Shown one piece after another: positions 47,107-58,461 of a stretch of 64,000 nucleotides of DNA (the stretch's first letter is position 1; every line of letters starts with the position of its first letter). Made by a program: the position numbers and the translations under genes. The stretch is from Gentiana macrophylla (taxonomy: Eukaryota > Streptophyta > Magnoliopsida > Gentianales > Gentianaceae). The notes beneath the pieces are model-generated. The model was not told the DNA's origin. It was given only the letters and a program-made list of their open reading frames with translations, and did not search any database. The stretch lies in NCBI GenBank assembly GCA_026214975.1, contig JAOBSW010000502.1, forward strand, positions 62,001-126,000, in the 5' to 3' direction.

Positions 47107-48678
47107 TGTTAACGGTGAATTTTATGGTTTTTATCGCTTTATTCCGTAACAATATTATTCGTATTTTATTACTTTTTATAGAAAAGTAGGAGTTTAATTG
47201 AAATATTGAGGGGTTGTGTATGAAAAGGATTAAAATGCAAAATCGAGCTATTTATGTGGTTTATTAGTCATTTTCTATTTATATATATATTTCTACAGTT
47301 TGCATGTTTTTACCCCTTTGTAGATATACATTTTCGAGCTAAAAAGAGGATTAAATGGTGTCAAGGATCGAGTTTATACGAAGGAAAAGAGATAAAGGGG
47401 AGGTCGGTTGAAGATAAAGATGAGAAAATCACTTTTTAACCAAGTTGAACGCACGTTTGATGTGGCGTCCAGTGGACGGGCGTTTGAAGTACCAGACGGG
47501 CGTCCAGGAGGAGATTTTTGATTCAGAGTTTGATGATTTTTAGCGAACGAGCGTCTGAAATTGCATAGGACGGGCGTCTGACGAAGACTCGGCCCGATTC
47601 GAAAGTTCAACGCATCTGGACTGGCATCCATCAGCCTGGACGGGCGTCCGTCGGCCGACTTAACCCTAGCCGCCTCAAAATCCTATAAATACCAGCGTGT
47701 ATTGAACCCTAATCGTATCTATTATATCATTAACTCGAAAAAAACCCTAGCAGCCGCATATCCTTCCAGAGCAAACAAGGAGATGAACTCTTCCATCCCA
47801 ACAATTATGATCACCAACATGATTGTTGGCTAAGCAATTCGCGGTGGGACAACGGAGGAAACCGATCAGCAACTACACCAACTAGAGGATTTTATGCTAT
47901 ATCTTAGTGAGTAAATTTATCATCTTTCATCAATTGAATTTTGTAAGGAATGTTTTTGTTTTATTGAATCGATAGATCGATGAAACTACCTTTGTGATTG
48001 AATTTATATGAGAATATTATTCAAGCTTTGATTTATTTCGATTGATGCAATTAGTTATAATTCAAGAGATTGTTTATGATTAGTTGAGTAGGTTATTGGA
48101 GACAATATCATGATCTGGTTATGCCTGCTAGTTTAGTTTTGCTTGAGAAAGAAAACGAAACCCTAGAAATTGATTAGAGAAATTTAATCGAATTCGTGAT
48201 TTGATTATAACTAAAAATCATATCTTTAGCGTGCAATCTAGTTGGGGTTAGTTAATTGATTGGTGGATTCCCGTTGCCTTGCCGTTCCTTTTAATTATTT
48301 GATAAACCAAATCGTTCGTATCGACTTTGATTGCCTCGTTTAGTTGTTTTTCTAAAACCCTAGTTTTTACATACTGTTTTTCTGCATATTTTCTGTTTCC
48401 AGCGTGTTATCGGACGCCCGACCACCCTTGGTGAACGCCCGTCCATAGTCGAATTTTCCTGTTTCCTGTTTTAGTTTAGTCTTACTCATCGTTTTTATAT
48501 TATAGTTAGTATAGACCTTAGTTTTAGGTAATAAATTGTGACATAATCAATATAATAATTGCACCTTAATCTGATAAACATTCGACTCCCTTAGGACGAC
48601 CCGGTAACACCTTTACTACAAGCCTTATACTTGGGGTGTTCCGGTAATTATAAATTTAAAACTAGTTTTTACCGAACA
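47107..48678 (+). repeat. 5' LTR of Athila 2 (1572 bp)
   Basis: TGTTAACGGTGAATTTT to TTTTTACCGAACA. A TATA box CCTATAAATACC lies at 47682-47693. A cluster of GACGGGCGTCC-like units at 47470-47660 lies directly upstream, with another pair at 48410-48445. Confidence 0.95.
47682..47693 (+). promoter_or_regulatory. TATA box of Athila 2 LTR
   Basis: CCTATAAATACC, present in both LTRs (3' copy near 57436), preceded by AACCCTAGCCGCC and the GACG motif cluster. Confidence 0.7.
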
Positions 48679-48684
48679 AGTTTT

Positions 48685-48702
48685 TGGCGCCGTTGCCGGG
48701 GA
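48685..48702 (+). promoter_or_regulatory. Primer binding site of Athila 2
   Basis: TGGCGCCGTTGCCGGGGA, the Athila site, reported to pair with tRNA-Asp. It begins six bases after the LTR. Confidence 0.92.
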
Positions 48703-49312
48703 GTCGGTAACGGTTGTCGGATTCTTCATAGTGTAGTTTTCTGAGTTGACAGTATTTTGGCCATAACTTTCGGCTCGAGTGTCGGATTGGCGCGCAGGAC
48801 CCCAATTCGGAAAGCTCGTTCCGACGCCGACGACGTGGCGAACAGCCTATGTCTGTTCGACACCGTTTTCGAGGCCAAAATCCACTGTTTTTCCTTCCAT
48901 TTTAGCCCTAGAAGATTTCAACACGTTTTTTTCACCGTCGTAGTGTTTTTCCTGTTTTAAGTTTTTCGTAGATAGGTTTCTTTTCCTGTTTCTGTTTCTA
49001 TATCTTTTCTACATAAAAAGAATAAAAAAATTAAAAAAATTAAAAATTAAAAAAATTTAGAAACTGTCCGAACGGGCGTCCAAACTCTGAACGCCCGTCG
49101 CTTGATTTGTCTTCGACGCCTTGATTCGAGAACTCGAACAGCGTCCACTTCGAGAATTTCCCTGAACTGCGTTCACTCATACCGAACGCCTTGATTCACT
49201 CTCTTCAATTGTCACTTCTTTTCTCTTCTCTCTTTCTAAACCCTCTAATTTCCTCTACATTCGTTCTCATCAACCCTAAGGTTGATTTCTTTCCAATCTG
49301 CTCTTCTGGTTT
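48703..49312 (+). other. Athila 2 untranslated leader
   Basis: No gene. Contains an AT-rich TTAAAAAAATT run (49020-49062) and further GACGGGCGTCC-like units (49070-49195). Leads to the gag ATG at 49313. Confidence 0.7.
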
Positions 49313-50900
49313 ATGCAAACCAGGAGTAAGAAGGGACCTCTTATCTTTAATCCCGAGCCTGAGCGATCTATTCTCAGGAGAAAGCTCTTCCCTGATACAG
49401 ACATTATGGCCAACGAAGTTCAAAATCCAGATCCTCAAGCCCAAATGAATCGATCCTTCAATGATTCAGCAATACAAAGAATACAAACAACAACAGAATC
49501 AACAAGTGGCATAAATAATCAGTTTCAACAATTTTGTCAAAACCAGCTAAACCAGTTAAACCAAGACCCCTACGCTCCCTATCTTGACCAAGACTTTCTG
49601 GAAGGGCATAGACCAATTCGTCCTCCAGACATGGGGCAAGTGAACTTCGATCTGAAAAATGGAGTGGTAGGACTGGTCCAGAATAGTTCTTTTCATGGCA
49701 CTGCTGACGAAGATCCTCATAACTTCTTGTCCACCTTCGTTCAAATCTGTGAAGCAGGCCACTATCCTGGTGTTGATTCTGAGATTGTCAAGTTAAAACT
49801 CTTCCCGTTTGCTCTAAAGGGTGAAGCAAACCGTTGGTTCAAATCTTTAGCCCATCATTCTCTCCGTACCTGGAATGATGTCAAAAGAGCCTTTGCTCTG
49901 AAGTTTGTCTCACCTGGGACAATCATGGACATGAAAAGGGAGATAGCCACATTTGAACAACTTGATGGTGAGAGTGTGGGGAAAGCATGGGAGAGATTAA
50001 ATGCATTGATGAGGAAGTGCCCCAACCATAGATACGGTGAGACATGCATGCAGCTACTGGAGTTGTTCTCTGAGGTGTTTCTCAACCAAATAGAGACTTC
50101 CTAGATTCAACTGCTCATGGATCATTCATAGGGGGATGTGATGACGCTGCTTACAGGGTAGCTGAAACTATAGCCAAGAATAACATGTGGTCAAGTCCTA
50201 GGAAAACAAATGTTAGTGGGAATAAGAAGGAATCTGCTGCGAGCAATTCTGAGACTAAGGTGTTAGTTGCTCAAATGGAAGTAATTAGCAAACAGCTAGC
50301 CGATTTACAAATGCAGCAGCAACAAGGGCAGCCAGATGTGAATTACCTGGGAATGCAAAGGGAAATGAGATGGCGAGGAAGTAAATTTAATGGAGAATCA
50401 TAACCAACCCTTGAAACTTCAATCGAATCGAATTATTCGGATTTCAACGTCCCAATCTTAATCAATCCAATGCACCACCTGGCCCATCAAATTCCAAACC
50501 TTCCGTCAGCTCAAGTTATCAAAGACCACCTCCCGGGGTGGTTAATCAATCTCACAATCCTAACTCCCAGAGACCTCAAAGTGGTTGGAATCAAAACCAA
50601 CCTCATAACCAAACCACCTCTTGTGTCCCTCAACATAAGTTTGATGAGCTAGTAGACATGGTGAAGACCTTGGCTACTAGTGTCAAGACAATAGAGAGAT
50701 AGGTTGGTCAGATGGCAGACCAGCAAGCAAACAGACCCCACGGTAAACTTCCAAGTTATACCGAAAGAAATCCTAAAGCATATATCAATGTTTGCACTGC
50801 CATCACACCTCAATGGGATTATGGGACTGAAGAGCTGAATGAGGTTACTTTAAGGAGTGGTAAGCAGGTAGGACGCGGAAAGATGTCGGGAAACGAGTAG
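49313..50900 (+). pseudogene. Athila 2 gag, broken
   Basis: The start is ATG 49313 (MQTRSKKGPLIFNPEPERS), the family start. The frame is intact for 263 codons and includes the capsid domain (NSSFHGTADEDPHNFLSTFV, VKLKLFPFALKGEANRWF, REIATFEQLDGESVGKAWER). It stops at 50102 just after LNQIETS. The next frame continues with KNNMWSSPRKTNVSG and a Gln-rich helix (ISKQLADLQMQQQQGQ), and a third with MVKTLATSVKTIER, a TAG at 50700, and VGQMADQQANRPHGKLPSYT. No CCHC knuckle is readable, unlike in Athila 1. The break before the C-terminal half would truncate Gag. Confidence 0.88.
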
Positions 50901-51019
50901 CCCCTCCTGACGCCATAAGTTCAGGAGGGGGCAATCAGAAGTTAAATACCGAAGGAAGCAACAGCAAGGAGGAGCTTAATGACGATTCTTCAAGTGATGA
51001 AAATTATTCTGATAGAGAA

Positions 51020-51980
51020 ATGAGGAAAGGTCAGGTGGCTGTACCCCTGACAAAGAAGAGGGAGGAGAAGTTTGTCAGATGGAAGGATAAGGAAGACGAA
51101 GCCATAAAAAATCAAGACATGAACAATGATAAAGCCCTTCCTTATCCACCAAAGAGAAAAGAGAATACCCTCAGTCATGACAGACAATATGACGGTGTGA
51201 GGAGGATGCTTAGAGATACGAAAGTGAGTATACCCCTAGCTGAGGTATTGACTGAAATGCCCAAGTGCTCTAAGTATCTTAAGGAAGTTTGTGGAAGAAA
51301 GAAAAAGCTTCAAGGGATGGCAGAAGAAGTTTTAAGAGAAGATTGCTCTATGGTTTCACAAAAAGTTTCTACTAAGCGAGGTGACCCCGGGAGACCTTCG
51401 ATCTCTTGTGAGATTGAAGGCCATATGTTCCAAAACGTCTTATGCGACTCAGGGGCCTCCATAAATGTGATGCCATTGAACGTCTGCAAAAAACTCGGTT
51501 TAGATAAAAGAATGTGGGAACGCCCTATTTCTCTTTAGATGGTAGACCGATCAAGCCGCTCAGCAGCGGGTTGTGTTGCCAATGTCCTTCTCCATGTTGG
51601 AGGCTTGGTTTTCCCAACCGACTGGGTTATCTTAGACTATCCACCTGACAAAGAGATGCCCCTAATTCTTGGCCGGACCTTTTTGGATACCTCTGCCACC
51701 CTCATCGATTTCTGTAAGGGTTAGATTACGCTTAGAGTCGATGATACATCTGTTACCTTCACACGAGGGAAAAGTCCTGAGGAAACCTAGATTGAAGAAA
51801 TCTCGTTCGTTGAAGCAATTTATGAGGACGAAGCAGATGCCAACTCTGAAGAAGCGATTGAGCTAACAGAGATAGGTGTTTTCGAAGCTATAAACATTAG
51901 AGATCAAGCTGACTATGGATCATCTTCACAACTTGCTCACACTGAGCCTGTCAATGAGCAAGAAACATGGAGATTCCCAG
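51020..51980 (+). pseudogene. Athila 2 aspartic protease
   Basis: The frame 51020-51538 carries the pre-protease block (IPLAEVLTEMPKCSKYLKEV) and the active site CDSGASINVMPLNVCKKLGL (Asp-Ser-Gly here, versus Asp-Leu-Gly in Athila 1). In-frame TAG codons at 51536, 51722 and about 51788 split the remainder, where VFPTDWVILDYPPDKEMPLI and LGRTFLDTSATLID are still readable. The first two TAGs stand where related elements have Gln. Apart from these stops the frame is continuous to about 51980, so this region decayed mainly by point mutation. Confidence 0.88.
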
Positions 51981-51982
51981 CA

Positions 51983-53594
51983 ATGAACGATGATTTCAAG
52001 GAGCTGCATCAGGAAGACTTTAACCCTATAGAAGAGGAAGCCCTGATGGGTAGTTGGGATGAAGTGGATTTCTGGAGAGAGACTACTCATTGGGAGGTTG
52101 ATGATTGGGAACAGCTAGCAAATGAGCTAGAAGAAGAAGAGTTGAGAAAGATGATCAAGCATGAGAAGGAGAAAGTGGGTGCTGACAGAAGGATCCCTAT
52201 GGATGATGTGATCCAATACCTTTCTGGGGTTGTACCTCGGGAAGATGAGGTATTCTTCAGTCAACCACTTCAAGCCCATAAGGAAAAATGTGGCCCCTTA
52301 AAATCCAGTATTGAGCAACCACCTACTGACTTGGAGCTTAAACCGCTTCCGCAAAACCTTAGGTACATTTTTCTTAAGGATGGTGATAAGTTACCCTTGA
52401 TCATCTCTTCAAAACTCGAGCCCGAGCAAGAAGCACTGCTGATAAAAGTGCTTGAAAAGAACATCCTCGCGTTCGGTTGGCAAGTGGGTGATATCCGAGG
52501 AATCAGCCCCGATGTGTGCATGCATAAAATCCGAGCGGAGGAAGGAGCTAAGAAAGTAAGACAACCTCGTGAAAATTTGAATCCGCATATCACGCAGGAG
52601 GTTGTCAAGAAAGAAGTTATAAAGTGGTTAGACATGGGAATCATCTATGCAATCGCCGACAGTGAGTGGGTTAGCCCCACCCAAGTTGTGCCAAAGAAAG
52701 GAGGTATTAACGTGGAAAAGAATGAAAAGGGGGAAGAAGTAGCTTTACGCCTTGTGGATCAGCTCTGAGTCTGCATTGACTATCGCAGATTGAATGAAGT
52801 CACCGCCAAAGACCATTTCCCCTTACCTTTCATTGACTAGCTTCTTGAAAGACTGAGTGGTCATAAGTATTATTGTTTCCTCGATGGATATTCGGTTACT
52901 TCAGAGATAGCCATCGACCCTAATGACCAGAGAAGACTACGTTTACGTGTCCATCGAGCACTTTTGCTTTTCGAGAATGCCTTTCGGGTTATGCAATGCA
53001 CCAGCAACATTTCAACGGTGCATGTTGGCCATTTTCGATGGACTTGTGGAGAAATGTATGGAAGTCTTCATGGATGACTTCTCAGTCTATGGCGATAGCT
53101 TTGATGAGATCTTGGAGAATCTAGATATGGTACTTCAAATTTGTGTTGAAAAGAATTTAGTGCTTAAGCGGGAGAAATGCCATTTTCTAGTAGATGAAGG
53201 GATTGTTCTCGGGACATAAGGTGTCGATCTTGGTATTCAAGTTGATAAGGCTAAGGTAGAAGCCATTGAAAAATGTCGTACTAAAAAGCTGTCAAAGAGG
53301 TACACGGTTTGCTTGGTCATGTTGCTTTACAGGCAATTTATTAAGGACTTTTCCACAATAGCCAAGCCCTTATCTAACCTTCTTAAAGATGATGTTATGT
53401 TCTTGTTTGATGAGAAATGCAAAGAAGCTTTCAATTGCACGAAGGAAAAGCTCATAAGTGCCCCTATCTTAATCACACATTGGACTAAGCCTTTTGAATT
53501 ATTATGTGATGCCTCTAACTACATGATGGGCGTGATTTTAGGTCAAAGAATTGATAAAAGTTCAGACCCATTTACTATGCGAGCCGCACCTTGA
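51983..53594 (+). pseudogene. Athila 2 RT and start of RNase H, broken
   Basis: The frame 51983-52768 covers the acidic linker and RT entry (LEQPPTDLELKPLPQNLRY-like, LAFGWQVGDIRGISPDVCMH, EWVSPTQVVPKKGG). A TGA at 52766 and a TAG at 52838 interrupt RT. The palm follows at 52923-53219 with MPFGLCNAPATFQRCML and the box VFMDDFSVYGDS. After another break, 53313-53594 reads YRQFIKDFSTIAKPLSNLL and PFELLCDASNYMMGVILGQ, the RNase H start. The RT catalytic Asp pair is intact. The fragments are in three frames. Confidence 0.88.
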
Positions 53595-55213
53595 ACCCGG
53601 CTCAATGCAATTACACCACGAGAAGGAATTCTTAGCCGTCGTTTTGCTATTGACAAGTTTAGAAGTTATCTTCTAGGGTCTCAAGTTGTAGTTTGGACCG
53701 ACCATGCAGCCTACGCTACCTTATGGACAATGCGGATGCAAAACAAAGGTTACTCAGATGGATTCTAATTTTGCAAGAGTTTGACCTTGAGATCAAAGAT
53801 AAGAAGGGTAGTGATAATGTTGTGGCTGATCATCTGTCTCGCCTAGTAAATGAGGGTGGCGAAAATCACAAGGAAATAGGCATCGATTTCCCTACTGAGC
53901 AATTGATGAAGCTTGATACAGTTAGGCCGTGGTATGCTGATTACGTCAACTACTTAGCAGGTGGGCATTTAGAAGAAATAACGTATCAGGAAAAGAAGAA
54001 AATTTTCAGCGAATTAAAATATCTCGTATGGGAGGATCCTTATCTGTTTAAAGTCTACAAAGACGGGTTGCTTAGAAGGTGCGTTCGGAGCATGAACAAT
54101 TGGATATCTTGGAGCAATGTCATAGTTGGTCCCGCTGGTGGGCACTACGGAGCACCTAAGACAGTCACAAAAATCCTTCAAGCTGGTTTTTACTGGCCTA
54201 CTTTGTTTAAAGATGCTAAAGCCTTTTGCAAAGGCTGTGATAGATGCCAAAGAGTAGGGAGACTCAGTAATAGGATAGAGATGCCTTTGAAGCCTATCTT
54301 GGAATGTGAAGTCTTCGACGTGTGGGGAATTGATTTCATGGGACCCTTTCCATCGTCGTGTGGAAATAAATACATTCTCGTCTGTGTAGACTACGTCTCC
54401 AAGTGGGTGGAGGCAATAGCCACCCAAACTAATGATCATAAAGTTGTGAAGAAATTCTTGCAAAAGAATATCTTCACGATTTCAGCCATCCTAGAGCCCT
54501 CATTGGTGACGAAGGTACTCATTTTTGCAAGCGCCGCTTGATAAAGTTCTTGAGAAATATGGTGTTAGACACAAAATCGGTACACCATATCATCCCCAAA
54601 CAAGTGGACAAGTCGAGATAAGCAACCAAAGCCTTAAAAGAATTTTAGAAAAGACTGTGAATTCCAATAGATCCAAGCTGGAGTTTGAAGTTGGATGGCG
54701 CGACTTTGGGCCTATCGCACCGCGTTTAAGACCCGATGGGCACGTCACCCTTCCAAATGGTCTATGGCAAAGCTTGCCATTTACGGTCGAGCTTGAACAC
54801 AGAGCCTCTTGGGCTATTAAATTCTTGAATTTTGATAGCCAACTCGTGGGGAAAAGAGGTTATTACAATTAAATGAGCTCGACGAATTTAGACTCAGAGC
54901 ATATGAGAATGCAAGAATCAGTAAGGAAAGAACGAAGGCACTCCACGATGCTAAGATTAAATATCGGGAATTCCAAGTGGGAGACATGGCTTTGCTGTAT
55001 AACACCAGGCTCCATCTTTTTGCTGGTAAGCATAAATCTAGATGGTCACGCCCCTTTGAGATTCTTGATGTTCATCCTTGGGGAGCCATTACGTTGAAAG
55101 GGTACGGCGATCAACCGTTCAAAGTCAATGGTCACAGGATTAAGAAGTACTTTGGGCAACCTAAAGCAAAACCTGAAGTACTATACTTTCAAAAGAGAAA
55201 TGAAAGCGGTTGA
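53595..55213 (+). pseudogene. Athila 2 RNase H end and integrase, broken
   Basis: 53693-54541 reads [20 protein letters not shown] and [12 protein letters not shown] (RNase H end), then the integrase zinc module ([22 protein letters not shown]) and the core start ([15 protein letters not shown], Asp present). The second Asp region is altered: SLVTKVLIF stands where the family reads a GDxGxHF-type motif in another frame. The region of the third catalytic residue ([19 protein letters not shown]) is in 54525-54872. The C-terminal part continues in 54977-55213 with FEILDVHPWGAITLKG. First His of the zinc module and frame are disturbed near 54090-54130. Confidence 0.85.
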
Positions 55214-56847
55214 GTCGTTTATTTGTGAAGAGATTCCATCCGACTTCTTTGGAGTGGATGATGACCTTATTACCCTATCCTTGCGGATCCTTACGTCAAT
55301 GTTCTGAGCTGTTAGCATACCTCAGCCGAATCTGAGAAACAAGAACAAGAAGAAAAGAGTCAGTGCTGTATGGAGAGAAAAGTTTCATGATCTTATCGCG
55401 CACTTGACTTGTTGTTGTGGTGAAAACCATTTCCGTCCTAGTCTTTCTGATTCTGCCAGAGAAGTGGTTAGCCTCAAACCCATGTGGCTTGATCCAGGTT
55501 GACTTGGTTTACTCTGTCAAGCTGATGACAATAAAGAAGCGCTACTAGGAGGCAGCCTAGTCTTTTAAGTATTTCTTTTTAGTTAAGTTTTTAGGTTATT
55601 AGGAATAAAACCTTGGTGGGTTGTGTGTTGGTTATCCTTGGCCTATTTGTGGTTGTTTTATGTGTATACATGTTTACTCATATATCCCGTATACCCCGAG
55701 ATTATCTGTTATGTCGAGTGTTGCAGATACGTTTGTGCAGGTTTGCAAGTTATTACTTTCAATGTTATGCATTCTCGATCTGAGTGCAAATGGTTTATTC
55801 ATGCTCCGGCCTAACCACTGCCAATCTACTGCCCGACAACCATCTTTGGAACCTGCTAATTATTCTTTTCTTTTATTTGCACATTCTGAGGACATAATGT
55901 GATTTAAGTGTGGGGGGGAGTAAATGTGATTTTCTCGACAATTTTAAAATCTTTCACAGTAAACTTGGATAATTGTAAATCTTGAGCATGTAATTGAAAC
56001 AAATGGCTTGCTAGTTGTAGTTTCCTGACAATGATTTTATGTGACTTTGAGAGATAATTATAGCATGCTTTTACTAATATGAGATAGTATTCATTTCATA
56101 TTCACGTAAGCCTTTGATATTGAAGCAAAAATTTTGAACTATATCCTTTCACTATTTTAGTGATTTATCATAGAGAGATTTGTTCTTAATAGTAACGAGT
56201 GAAGTAACACCTAAGTTGAGCGTGCCTTTGTGAATATCGAAGGTTTGAATGTGATAAGTGAAACGTAACTAATGTTTTTGAAAAAGTCGAGTTAATAATA
56301 AATAAATGGGTGTGTCGAAAGTTGGTCGATGATTGGAGTGCGGTAGGGCATTATCTCGAAATGTCCTATTCCACTATGATGACCAAAAGCTCACGACAGT
56401 CAGGAAAAGCTACCCTATGATTTGAGTAAGGTAGGGTGTTATCCCGAAACATCCTATTCTACTATGACGGGTAAGAGCTCATCTTGATGTGCATCAAAAG
56501 AAAAAGAGAAAAAAAGTGAAAAACCGAAAGACTTTGTTAACAGTGAACTTATACCCAGTATAAACCGAATGATATGCTGTAGGGATTATCCTACTGAGTG
56601 CGCGGGAAGACTTTGTGTGGAATGATTACTGCCTATACCTAGGATAGTCAATAAAATTATTTGAGAGGATATTTGTTTGAGAGGATTGTGAAGATTGAAA
56701 AGGGCTTGTCACACACACAGAATCTATCTCTATGTTGGTATCACTTGCTATAGTTGTTGTATCTTTTGTTACGTGAGTTAGGGAACTATGTGGATTGCAT
56801 GAAAGTGAGCTAGTTTTCATTATTTTGTTCAGGACGAACAAAAGTTT
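55214..56847 (+). other. Athila 2 3' untranslated region
   Basis: No gene and no envelope-like frame. It contains a second polypurine-like run (AAGTGTGGGGGGGAGT, 55906-55921) and a degenerate two-unit repeat (about 56340-56392 and 56428-56483, sharing CGAAA, TCCTATTC and ACTATGA). Confidence 0.7.
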
Positions 56848-56861
56848 AAGTGTGGGGGAGT
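56848..56861 (+). promoter_or_regulatory. Polypurine tract of Athila 2
   Basis: AAGTGTGGGGGAGT directly before the 3' LTR start TGTTAACGG. Confidence 0.85.
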
Positions 56862-58433
56862 TGTTAACGGTGAATTTATGGTTTTTATCGCTTTATTCCG
56901 TAACAATATTATTCGTATTTTATTACTTTTTATAGAAAAGTAGGAGTTTAATTGAAATATTGAGGGGTTGTGTTTGAAAAGGATTAAAATGCAAAATCGA
57001 GCTATTTGTGTGGTTTATTAGTCATTTTCTATATATATATATATATATATATTTCTCTGATTTGCATGTTTTACCCTTTGTAGATATACATTTCGAGCTA
57101 AAAAGAGGATTAAATGGTGTCAAGGATCGAGTTTATACTGAAGGAAAAGAGATAAAGGGAGGTCGGTTGAAGATAAAGATGAGAAAATCACTTTTTAACC
57201 AAGTTGAGCATACGTTTGATGTGGCGTCCAGTGGACGGGCGTTTGAAGTACCAGGCGGGCGTCCAGGAGGAGATTTTGATTGAGTTTGATGATTTTTAGC
57301 GAGCGGCGTGCGAAATTGCATAGGGCGGGCGTCGGCGAAGACTCGCCCGACTCGAAAGTTCAAGCGCGATCACGGGTGGCGTCCATCGGCTGGGCGGGCG
57401 TCCGTCGGCCGACTTAACCCTAGCCGCCTCAAAATCCTATAAATACCAGCGTGTATTGAACCCTAATCGTATCTATTATATCATTCTCTCGAAAAAAAAC
57501 CCTAGCAGCCGCATATCCTTCCAGAGCAAACAAGGAGATGAACTCTTCCATCCCAACAATCATGATCACCAACATGATTGTTGGCTAAGCAATTCGCGGT
57601 GGGACAACGGAGGAAACCGATCAGAAACTACACCAACTAGGGGATTTTATGCTATATCTTAGTGAGTAAATTTATGATCCTTCATCAATTGAATTTTACA
57701 AGGAATGTTTTTGTTTTATTGAATCGATAGATCGATGAAACTACCTTTGTGATTGAATTTATATGAGAATATTATTGAAGCTTTGATTTATTTCAATTGA
57801 TGCAATTAGTTATAATTCAAGAGATTGTTTATGATTAGTTGAGTAGGTTATTGGAGACAATATCATGATCTGGTTATGCCTGCTAGTTTAGTTTTGCTTA
57901 AGAAAGAAAACGAAACCCTAGAAATTGATTAGAGAAATTTAATCGAATTCGTGATTTGATCATATCTAAAAATCATATCTTTAGCGCGCAATCTAGTTGG
58001 GGTTAGTTAATTGATTGGTGGATTCCCGTTGCCTTGCCGTTCCTTTTAATTATTTGATAAACCAAATCGTTCGTATCGACTTTGATTGCCTCGTTTAGTT
58101 GTTTTTCTAAAACCCTAGTTTTTACATACTGTTTTTCTGCATATTTTCTGTTTCCAGCGTGTTATCGGACGCCCGTCCACTCTTGGTGAATGCCCGTCCA
58201 TAGTCGAATTTTCCTGTTTCCTGTTTTTGTTTAGTCTTACTCATCGTTTTTATATTATAGTTAGTACAGACCTTAGTTTTAGGTAATAAATTGTGACATA
58301 ATCAATATAATAATTGCACCTTAATCCGATAAACATTCGACTCCCTTAGGACGACCCGGTAACACCTTTACTACAAGCCTTATACTTGGGGTGTTCCGGT
58401 AATTATAAATTTAAAACTAGTTTTTACCGAACA
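56862..58433 (+). repeat. 3' LTR of Athila 2 (1572 bp)
   Basis: Same ends as the 5' LTR. Most differences seen lie at 57235-57400, where the GACGGGCGTCC-like units differ by several deletions and substitutions from 47475-47640. Confidence 0.95.
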
Positions 58434-58461
58434 TCTTTCGGGCATCACACCTAACAATGAC

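Larger units (their letters stand above)
47107..58433 (+). mobile_element. Athila-type Ty3/gypsy retrotransposon 2, complete, 11.3 kb
   Basis: LTRs of 1572 bp each (47107-48678 and 56862-58433), target duplication TCTTT (47102-47106 and 58434-58438), PBS at 48685, polypurine tract at 56848. It carries gag, protease, RT, RNase H and integrase on the plus strand, all broken. No envelope-like frame is present between integrase and the 3' LTR (55214-56847). The LTRs have equal length and look nearly identical except in the GC-rich motif cluster, so it is probably one of the youngest insertions in the stack. Confidence 0.95.
17401..58456 (-). mobile_element. LARD-like non-autonomous LTR retrotransposon, 12.5 kb without its three inserts
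   Basis: Two LTRs of about 1.82 kb (17401-26258 with a CACTA insert; 45317-58456 with an Athila insert) bound an internal domain of about 8.8 kb (26259-30175 and 40393-45316, split by a Tat element). Ends are TGTTAG and CTAACA. The PBS (45301-45315, minus: TGGTATCAG) and the purine-rich tract (26259-26270, minus: CAAGTGGGAGAT) set the minus orientation and suggest mobilisation by copia enzymes. No gag or pol similarity is visible in any frame. Size and lack of coding fit the LARD class (large retrotransposon derivative). Target duplication ATGAC. Confidence 0.85.
45317..58456 (-). repeat. LARD-like 5' LTR (right copy), split by Athila 2
   Basis: Pieces 45317-47106 and 58439-58456. The sequence GTCTTTCGGGCATC, intact in the left copy at 26245-26258, is divided here by Athila 2 with duplication of TCTTT. 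The minus-strand TATA box lies at 45677-45691. The last bases CTAACA are followed by the outer target ATGAC. Confidence 0.9.

Noticed and set aside
55214..56847. Envelope-like gene in Athila 2
   Set aside because: Some Athila elements have one here, but no frame above about 90 codons and no membrane segment or similarity is visible.
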